Of a stretch of DNA of 64,000 bases, positions 58,721 to 64,000 are shown in pieces (position 1 is the first letter of the stretch; each line of letters starts with the position of its first letter). The translations under genes were made by a program, and so were the position numbers. Source of the stretch: WRAV01 sp050950205 (lineage in GTDB: Bacteria > Bacillota > Clostridia > Oscillospirales > Ruminococcaceae); assembly GCA_050950205.1 (NCBI GenBank), contig JBMNHF010000010.1:248001-312000 (forward strand). Reading direction: 5' to 3'. The notes beneath the pieces are model-generated. The model had not been told where the DNA came from and did no database searches. It saw nothing but the letters and a program-made list of their open reading frames with translations.

Positions 58721-60877
58721 ATGACAATTAATCAGCAACTGGCAAACGAACTGGGGCTGGAACAGTGGCAGGTGGACGCTGCCGTCCAATTAATTGAGGG
58801 AGGAGCCACCATCCCCTTTATCGCCCGGTACCGCAAGGAAATCACCGGCAGCTTGGACGATACGGTGCTGCGGAACCTTTCGGAGCGGCTGGGGTACCTG
58901 CAAAATCTGCAAAAGCGCAAGGAGGAAGTAAGCTCCACCATTGCCGAGCAGGAAAAGCTCACCCCTGAGCTTGCCGCCGCCATTGAAAAAACCAAGACGT
59001 TGGCAGAGGTGGAAGACCTTTACCGCCCTTATAAGCCCAAGCGCAGAACCAGAGCGTCGATGGCCCGGGAGCGGGGGCTGGAGCCTTTGGCCCTGACCCT
59101 GCTGGAGCAAAAGCGGGATATGGCGGATCCTCTGATTTTGGCCGAGGATTATGTGGATGAAGAAAAACAACTGCCCGACGTGGCCGCTGTCCTGCAGGGA
59201 GCCATGGACATTGTGGCGGAAATGGTTTCCGACGATGCCGGTATCCGCAGCAAGCTCCGCGCTTATCTGAGCCAAAAGGCGGAGGTAAAAACCGTTGCCG
59301 CCAAGGAGGAAGACAGCGTCTACTCCATGTACTACGATTTTCAGGAGCCTTACCAAAAACTGCCCGGACACCGGATTTTGGCCATCAACCGGGGGGAGAA
59401 GGAAGGCTTTTTGAAGGTAAGCCTTGTGGCGGAATCCCAGGAAGCCTTGGGGCTGATTTACCAGGAGGTTCTAAAAGGGGAAAGCCCTGCCAGGGAGTGG
59501 ATGGTCAAGGCCATTGACGACAGCTACTCCCGCCTCATCTTCCCATCTTTGGAAAACGAACTGCGAGGGGCGCTTACCGAAAAGGCCCAGGACAGCGCCA
59601 TCGAAGTGTTTAAAGAAAACCTCAGTCAGCTTTTGATGCAGCCGCCCCTCAAGGATCGGGTGGTGCTGGGTCTGGACCCCGCCTACCGCACCGGTTGCAA
59701 AATTGCGGTGGTGGACGCTACCGGAAAGGTTTTGGACACCACGGTGATCTATCCCACTCCCCCCCAAAACAGGGTAGAGGAGTCCAAACGCATTCTCAAG
59801 GAGCTGATTCAAAAGCACAAAGTCAATGTCATTTCCATTGGCAACGGCACCGCTTCGAGGGAAAGCGAGCAGTTTGTGGCCGAGCTGATTGGAGAAATCC
59901 CCCAAAAGGTGAGCTATATGGTGGTCAGCGAGGCAGGGGCTTCGGTGTATTCCGCCTCCAAGCTGGCGGCGGAGGAATTCCCCGAGTTTGACGTCAGCCT
60001 GCGCAGCGCCGTCTCCATTGCCCGGCGCATCCAAGACCCCTTGGCCGAGCTGGTCAAAATCGACCCCAAGGCCATCGGGGTGGGACAATATCAGCACGAT
60101 ATGCCTCCCGCCAAGTTGGATGCCTCCCTGGGCGGCGTGGTGGAAAGCTGTGTCAACAGCGTGGGGGTGGATTTAAACACCGCCTCTCACTCCCTGCTGG
60201 GGTATGTGGCTGGAATTAACAAGACGGTGGCCAAAAACATTGTGTCCTATCGGGAGGAAAACGGCGCCTTTACCGACCGCAGCCAGCTCAAAAAGGTGCC
60301 CAAACTGGGGGCCAAATCCTTTGAGCAGTGTGCCGGATTTTTGCGGGTGAAAGGTGGTAAGAATATTTTAGATTCCACCGCCGTTCACCCCGAAAGCTAT
60401 CGGGCCACCAAGGCCCTGCTGACCGAGTGCGGCTTTGCCCTGACCGATGTGGGCACCGAAAACCTTTCTCAACTGAGAAGCCGGGCCTTTGACATTGGTT
60501 TGCCGGTGCTGGCCCAAAAGGTGGGGGTGGGAGAGCCCACCCTGCGGGACATCATTGACGAGCTGCTCAAGCCGGGCAGAGATCCCCGGGACGAGCTGCC
60601 GCCGCCCCTTCTGCGCACCGATGTCCTCTCGATGGAGGACCTACAGCCGGAGATGATCCTTTCGGGAACGGTGCGGAATATTGTGGACTTTGGCGCCTTT
60701 GTGGACATTGGAGTCCATCAGGACGGACTGGTGCATGTGTCCCAACTGTCCGACCGCTTTATCAAGCACCCCCTGGACGCCGTCAAGGTGGGGCAGGTGG
60801 TCAAGGTGAAGGTGCTGGCAGTGGATGTGGCCAAAAAAAGAATTTCCCTTACGATGAAAAAGATCCCCCAAGAATAG
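58721..60877 (+). CDS. tex: Tex-family RNA-binding transcription accessory protein
   Basis: 718 residues from ATG 58721, 9 bases after AAAGG. In order: Tex N-terminal helices (1-190, with GGATIPFIARYRKEITGSLDD); the YqgF/RNase-H-like domain about 320-445 (VVLGLDPAYRTGCKIAVVDATG); helix-hairpin-helix segments (LNTASHSLLGYVAGIN, PKLGAKSFEQCAGFLRV); and a C-terminal S1 domain (GTVRNIVDFGAFVDIGVHQDGLVHVSQ). It binds nucleic acid and associates with RNA polymerase in other bacteria. Confidence 0.95.
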   Translation: MTINQQLANELGLEQWQVDAAVQLIEGGATIPFIARYRKEITGSLDDTVLRNLSERLGYLQNLQKRKEEVSSTIAEQEKLTPELAAAIEKTKTLAEVEDLYRPYKPKRRTRASMARERGLEPLALTLLEQKRDMADPLILAEDYVDEEKQLPDVAAVLQGAMDIVAEMVSDDAGIRSKLRAYLSQKAEVKTVAAKEEDSVYSMYYDFQEPYQKLPGHRILAINRGEKEGFLKVSLVAESQEALGLIYQEVLKGESPAREWMVKAIDDSYSRLIFPSLENELRGALTEKAQDSAIEVFKENLSQLLMQPPLKDRVVLGLDPAYRTGCKIAVVDATGKVLDTTVIYPTPPQNRVEESKRILKELIQKHKVNVISIGNGTASRESEQFVAELIGEIPQKVSYMVVSEAGASVYSASKLAAEEFPEFDVSLRSAVSIARRIQDPLAELVKIDPKAIGVGQYQHDMPPAKLDASLGGVVESCVNSVGVDLNTASHSLLGYVAGINKTVAKNIVSYREENGAFTDRSQLKKVPKLGAKSFEQCAGFLRVKGGKNILDSTAVHPESYRATKALLTECGFALTDVGTENLSQLRSRAFDIGLPVLAQKVGVGEPTLRDIIDELLKPGRDPRDELPPPLLRTDVLSMEDLQPEMILSGTVRNIVDFGAFVDIGVHQDGLVHVSQLSDRFIKHPLDAVKVGQVVKVKVLAVDVAKKRISLTMKKIPQE

Positions 60878-60880
60878 AAG

Positions 60881-60924
60881 AAGGCTGCCGGATCACCAAG
60901 GGTGATTCGGCAGCCTTTTTTCAG
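60881..60924 (+). terminator. Terminator of tex
   Basis: 17-base arms (60881-60897 and 60901-60917), fully paired apart from G:U, then a T run. Confidence 0.9.
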
Positions 60925-60981
60925 GCAGCAAAGCCAAAAAACCTCAAATCCAATCAAAAAAATATTTTCTCGACAAGTGTG

Positions 60982-61010
60982 TTGACAAATTTTTATGGAT
61001 ACGCTATAAT
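60982..61010 (+). promoter_or_regulatory. Strong promoter of the tRNA-Met/tRNA-Glu unit
   Basis: Exact consensus TTGACA (60982-60987), 17 bases, TATAAT (61005-61010). Confidence 0.88.
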
Positions 61011-61024
61011 GACTAAGCCGATGT

Positions 61025-61101
61025 GGCGGCATAGCTCAGTTGGCTAGAGCATTCGGTTCATACCCGGAGAGTCACTGGTTCAAATCCAGTTGCCGCTACC
61101 A
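61025..61101 (+). tRNA. tRNA-Met (CAT), elongator type
   Basis: 77 bases with encoded CCA. The anticodon loop TTCATAC has the stem TTCGG/CCGGA. The acceptor starts GGCGGCA, without the C:A first pair and GGG/CCC anticodon stem of the initiator, so it is the elongator. It is the presumed substrate of TmcAL encoded at 45 kb. Confidence 0.95.
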
Positions 61102-61152
61102 AATGAGATGAGAATGGAAATAAAGCCTTGTTTTTCCGATCTCACTCTTTCT

Positions 61153-61227
61153 GGCCCGTTGGTCAAGCGGTTAAGACACCGCCCTTTCACGGCGGTAACA
61201 CGGGTTCGAGTCCCGTACGGGTCACCA
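61153..61227 (+). tRNA. tRNA-Glu (TTC)
   Basis: 75 bases with encoded CCA. Anticodon loop CTTTCAC between CCGCC and GGCGG stems; GGTTCGAGTCC T-arm. Position 34 is the U that MnmA thiolates. Confidence 0.95.
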
Positions 61228-61228
61228 G

Positions 61229-61264
61229 AAAAACCACCTAGGTTTGCCACTAGGTGGTTTTTTG
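61229..61264 (+). terminator. Terminator of the tRNA unit
   Basis: AAAAACCACCTAG with CTAGGTGGTTTTT (61229-61262). Confidence 0.88.
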
Positions 61265-61360
61265 TATCATTCCCGCCACCGCAGAGAGGTGTTTTAGGAT
61301 CTGTTCTGCTTTTAAAAAATAATGGTTTAAAAAAGAAAAAACAGGAACTTTATTTTATCC

Positions 61361-61389
61361 TTGCAAAAGCGATTGCATTGTGGTAAAAT
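61361..61389 (+). promoter_or_regulatory. Promoter of secG
   Basis: TTGCAA (61361-61366), 17 bases, TAAAAT (61384-61389). Confidence 0.65.
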
Positions 61390-61448
61390 TTTAAGGCTGG
61401 ATATGCCCTTGAATTTGCCGGGTAACCGCAGGAAAGGACTGTGAAGAC

Positions 61449-61703
61449 ATGAGTGTGTTTGAAGTGATTGGCGGCATCATCATGGTGCTGATGAGCATAG
61501 CTATTTCGCTGTTGGTTCTGCTTCAGGAAGGAACCAAGGGCGGCGGCATCACTGCGCTGACCGGTGGAGATAGCGACTCCTTCTTTGGCAAGAACGGCGG
61601 GCGCACACGGGATGCTATGCTTTATCGGGCAACTCGTTTTTGTGCCATTGTCTTTTTTATCGTCACCATTATTGTGTACGGACTGAACGTTTATATGGCA
61701 TAA
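61449..61703 (+). CDS. secG: Preprotein translocase subunit SecG
   Basis: 84 residues. Two membrane helices (about 5-24 and 61-80) flank a Gly-rich cytoplasmic loop, with LLQEGTKGGGITALTGGDSDSFFGKN the family hallmark. It assists SecYEG-driven export. AGGAAAGGA lies before the ATG. It stands alone between tRNA genes; rnr and smpB, frequent neighbours, are absent. Confidence 0.94.
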   Translation: MSVFEVIGGIIMVLMSIAISLLVLLQEGTKGGGITALTGGDSDSFFGKNGGRTRDAMLYRATRFCAIVFFIVTIIVYGLNVYMA

Positions 61704-61720
61704 GCTCTTGATAGCCGTAA

Positions 61721-61758
61721 GACAAACCCGTCCCTGCGGCGGGCTTGTTTTGTTTTTA
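61721..61758 (+). terminator. Terminator after secG
   Basis: ACAAACCCG with CGGGCTTGT (one mismatch), then TTTGTTTTT, ending just before the tRNA-Arg gene. Confidence 0.7.
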
Positions 61759-61759
61759 T

Positions 61760-61834
61760 GCCCCCATAGTTAAATGGATATAACAAGCCCCTCCTAAGGG
61801 CTAGTTATAGGTTCGATTCCTATTGGGGGTGCCA
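61760..61834 (+). tRNA. tRNA-Arg (CCT)
   Basis: 75 bases with encoded CCA. Anticodon loop CTCCTAA in the stem AGCCC/GGGCT; acceptor GCCCCCA/TGGGGGT. It reads AGG. No separate promoter is clear; it may be transcribed by read-through from secG. Confidence 0.94.
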
Positions 61835-61835
61835 A

Positions 61836-61867
61836 AAAGCTGCCGTATGGCGGCTTTTTTTGTGTTA
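61836..61867 (+). terminator. Terminator after tRNA-Arg
   Basis: AAAAGCTGCC with GGCGGCTTTT (one G:U) around GTAT, then T run. Confidence 0.85.
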
Positions 61868-61894
61868 GGAGCAGTGCAGGCAGATTTTTCAGTG

Positions 61895-61922
61895 TGGACA
61901 TTTTTTACTCATCTGCTATAAT
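61895..61922 (+). promoter_or_regulatory. Promoter of the HD-domain gene
   Basis: TGGACA (61895-61900), 16 bases, TGC-TATAAT with TATAAT at 61917-61922, an extended -10. Confidence 0.65.
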
Positions 61923-62004
61923 AAATAACGTGACTCAAAAAAGAAGGGTTTTTAACATACCCATTGGCTTCTTCTAATTCCACCCGAAGGATGATTTTAT
62001 TAAT

Positions 62005-62520
62005 ATGATATTTTTCCGAAAGTTTCGGAGATTTCGTTCAGATGTGATTGCTGAATTTTATCTCCACATTCGCCCGCTGCTGGAACATCCCCAAGTGCAG
62101 GAGCTGGGCAACTACATACAGCACAACTGTCATTCCCGGCTCAACCATTGTCTGGACGTAGCGTATTTTAGTTTTTTTATTGCCAAACTGCTGGGGTGGG
62201 ACAGCAAAAGCGCTGCCCGAGGCGGGCTTTTGCATGACCTTTTCCTCTATGACCGGAAGAAAAACAAGGAGGAAGCTCACCGGCATCTGCGCAGACACCC
62301 CATCACCGCTTTGGAAAATGCCAGAAAGATCTGCACCCTCAACAAGGTGGAGGAGGATATCATCCGCCGCCACATGTGGCTGATTACGCTGGTGCCCCCC
62401 CGCTACAAGGAGGGCTACATCGTCACCTTTGTGGATAAATACTGTGCCTTGCGGGAAGCAATCATCAGTCATCGCAACAGTCGCAGAGCGTTGGCTTTGG
62501 CGGCGGCAGGTGCGGCGTAA
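62005..62520 (+). CDS. HD-domain phosphohydrolase
   Basis: 171 residues. HD metal-site pattern: H in SRLNHCLDVAYFSFFIA, the HD pair in GGLLHDLFLYDR, RRHMWL and the distal Asp in TFVDKYCALRE. Similar short HD proteins are widespread in Clostridia and uncharacterised; a nucleotidase or (p)ppGpp-like hydrolase role is possible. The ribosome site AAGGA is rather far (13 bases) from the ATG, so the start is moderately sure. Confidence 0.85.
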   Translation: MIFFRKFRRFRSDVIAEFYLHIRPLLEHPQVQELGNYIQHNCHSRLNHCLDVAYFSFFIAKLLGWDSKSAARGGLLHDLFLYDRKKNKEEAHRHLRRHPITALENARKICTLNKVEEDIIRRHMWLITLVPPRYKEGYIVTFVDKYCALREAIISHRNSRRALALAAAGAA

Positions 62521-62557
62521 AGTTTTGTTCCCTTAAAAAATCAGATTGCCTAAGCAG

Positions 62558-62600
62558 CTAAGCTGCACCGTTTGGAAAAAGACGGTGCGGCTTATTGTTT
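62558..62600 (+). terminator. Terminator after the HD-domain gene
   Basis: AAGCTGCACCGT with ACGGTGCGGCTT (one G:U) around a loop of about ten bases, then ATTGTTTG. From here to 63072 (about 470 bases) I see only the promoter of the next gene; the AT-rich stretch has no convincing frame and no RNA motif I recognise. Confidence 0.75.
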
Positions 62601-62978
62601 GTCCGCATACAACCTTTGGGTATCTCCAAAATAACCGCAAGAGCAATATGGGGTTTTGGGATTTGAAGCATCGGATGATTTTTGCACCAGCCCATAGGAT
62701 AAAAATTCATAAGAGGGGCAGTTCTAGTATTAGCAGACGCCTGTAGGGTGAGAAAATTTGCAAAAGGCTCCGCTCAGGGGTGGACAACGGTAGGGAATTT
62801 TTGCTAATCTACTTTAGGAAAAATTTCGTCATCCCCTTTTTATTGATGGTTAAGCGGTTGGCAGCAGTTTTTTCTAAGAGAGTAGCACCATAATCCTGTC
62901 GCAGAACCCTGATTTTTTATACATTTTCCCACCCTTTCATTCTTAATATCAATTTATGATAAAAAAAGAGTTTTTTAG

Positions 62979-63007
62979 TTGAGAGTTGAGAATTTTTCGT
63001 GTATACT
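62979..63007 (+). promoter_or_regulatory. Promoter of the carboxyltransferase gene
   Basis: TTGAGA (62979-62984), 17 bases, TATACT (63002-63007); GGAGGA at 63061 precedes the ATG. Confidence 0.7.
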
Positions 63008-63072
63008 TTAACATGATTACAATTTTGACAATGTTATAACGATGCAAAATATACACGGATGGAGGAACCTAG

Positions 63073-64000
63073 ATGAGTGCACAAACCTTTCGGCAGGCGC
63101 GGGATATGTTGGGGAAACCCTCACCCGCCCGAGAGCGGCTGGCTATGCTGTTCGATGCGGATTCCTTTGTGGAGCTGGACGGCTTTGTCATGACGGGTGA
63201 TGAGCCGGCCGGCGTAGTCTGCGGCTATGGCGCTGTAATGGGAAGCCCGGCCTGTGCCTTTGCCCAGGATGGAAGCGGATTTGGTAGGGCTCAGGCCACC
63301 AAGATAGCAAAGCTCTATGATCTGGCTCTTAAAACCGGTATTCCGGTGGTGGGCATTTACGACAGCGCCGGAGCACGGGTGGCGGAAGGAGCCGACGTGC
63401 TGGCGGCTTACAGCGAACTGCTGCTGCGTATTAACAACCTTTCCGGCGTAGTGCCCCAAATCTCTTTGGTGGCGGGAACCTGCGCAGGGTCTTCTGCCTT
63501 GTTGGCCTGCTGCGCCGATTTTGTAGTAATGACCAAGGACGCCCAGTTCTTCATGACCCCTCCCGCCCTTTCTCAGGACAAGGTGGAGGGGGCAGGCACC
63601 GCAGAAGCGGCAGCCAAAGCGGGGATTGCCCATGTGGTGGCAGACACCGATGCCGAGGCTATCGATGCGGTCAAACAGATGCTGATTCGCCTTCCCCTCA
63701 ACAATTTGGCGGCATCCCCTGTTCTTGATTTTGCAGCCCCTGCAGAGGCGCTGCCTGCCGCCGGAGCACCCGGTAAGGACTTGGCCGCTGCCTTCTGCGA
63801 TTCCGGCAGTGTGGTGGAGCTGCTGGGCGGCTTTGCCGACGATTGCGCCTATACCGCTTTGGCCTCTATGGCCGGATACCCGGTGGGCATTGTGGCGGCT
63901 TCCGGCAAGCTCTGTGCTGATGGCTGCAACAAAATTGCCAAGCTGGTCAATGTCTGCGATGCGTTCCAGATTCCCGTTGTGACCTTTGTAAACGCCGCCG
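63073..64000 (+). CDS. Acyl-CoA carboxyltransferase subunit, 5' part (runs off the window)
   Basis: 309 codons seen, open at the window end, 7 bases after GGAGGA. N-terminal crotonase-like carboxyltransferase half: RERLAMLFDADSFVEL, AFAQDGSGFGRAQATKI, VVGIYDSAGARVAEGADVLAAY and a CAGSSALLACCADFVVM oxyanion-hole region. A second, related half begins near ELLGGFADDCAYTALASMAGYPVGIVA. The layout suits the approximately 470-510-residue beta subunit of acetyl-, propionyl- or methylmalonyl-CoA (de)carboxylases. Downstream genes, needed to tell decarboxylase sodium pump from carboxylase, lie outside. Confidence 0.88.
   Translation, partial: MSAQTFRQARDMLGKPSPARERLAMLFDADSFVELDGFVMTGDEPAGVVCGYGAVMGSPACAFAQDGSGFGRAQATKIAKLYDLALKTGIPVVGIYDSAGARVAEGADVLAAYSELLLRINNLSGVVPQISLVAGTCAGSSALLACCADFVVMTKDAQFFMTPPALSQDKVEGAGTAEAAAKAGIAHVVADTDAEAIDAVKQMLIRLPLNNLAASPVLDFAAPAEALPAAGAPGKDLAAAFCDSGSVVELLGGFADDCAYTALASMAGYPVGIVAASGKLCADGCNKIAKLVNVCDAFQIPVVTFVNAA

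Noticed and set aside
62600..62975. A structured RNA (6S or SRP type) in the gap before the carboxyltransferase gene
   Set aside because: No long rod-like pairing or conserved core could be recognised by eye; without folding software the claim has no support.

Overview
The window reads as the chromosome of an endospore-forming, strictly anaerobic Firmicute of class Clostridia. Base composition is about 55% G+C by eye and the overall impression is Oscillospirales-like, although no marker was searched. The grounds are strong AGGAGG-type ribosome sites, sporulation genes (two small CotF-type coat proteins and a 25-residue SpoVM found in a gap), a trimeric [FeFe]-hydrogenase locus, a clade II single-chain PurL, GTP-type PEP carboxykinase, acetate kinase and a sortase-type NPxTG surface protein. 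Nearly everything is ordinary core genome. The only insertion sequence is a complete IS200-like element, and I see no prophage and no CRISPR array.

Layout. 0-9 kb: the end of an unknown gene, an MscS channel, mnmA, the IS200-like element, a large hybrid sensor kinase, then a minus-strand run oxidoreductase-tatD-mutY. 9.4-16 kb: a minus-strand arginine operon argG-argC-argJ-argB-argD-argF, whose promoter sits between two AT-rich palindromes (probable ArgR sites). 16-23 kb: pckG, prmA, purL. 23.4-27.4 kb: three consecutive paralogous secreted proteins of unknown function; the first carries an NPLTG cell-wall sorting signal and the third is broken by several frameshifts near its 5' end. 27.4-32.1 kb: a repeat- and hairpin-rich spacer, cardiolipin synthase, metG and, divergently, the RNase P RNA. 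32-35.4 kb: the coat-protein pair and a polar amino-acid ABC transporter with frameshifts in both permease and ATPase. 35.5-43.9 kb: a divergent hydrogenase region. The plus strand carries an ATPase-fold protein, an HndB-like protein, the NuoF-like subunit and the [FeFe] catalytic subunit. The minus strand carries two DRTGG proteins, an RsbW-like kinase and a hydrogenase-like Fe-S protein. 44-52.7 kb: ackA, tmcAL, an orphan ABC ATPase, a tlpA-ccdA pair, a perfect 30-bp hairpin, spoVM, cinA, a thioesterase and a phosphoesterase. 52.7-64 kb: dacF-type carboxypeptidase, U32 peptidase, dut, maf, a LacI-type regulator, tex, tRNA-Met, tRNA-Glu, secG, tRNA-Arg, an HD protein and the start of an acyl-CoA carboxyltransferase.

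How the genes work together. The arg operon converts glutamate to argininosuccinate through the ArgJ acetyl cycle; argH is not in the window. The hydrogenase subunits would couple NAD(P)H and ferredoxin oxidation to H2, but the NuoE-like subunit usual in such loci is absent here. Acetate kinase would yield ATP from acetyl phosphate. TlpA and CcdA form an extracytoplasmic thiol-reduction pair.

Caveat. Four genes between 26.0 and 36.7 kb contain small indels, several in homopolymers, while the long genes elsewhere are intact. Indel errors in the assembly are at least as likely as true pseudogenes.
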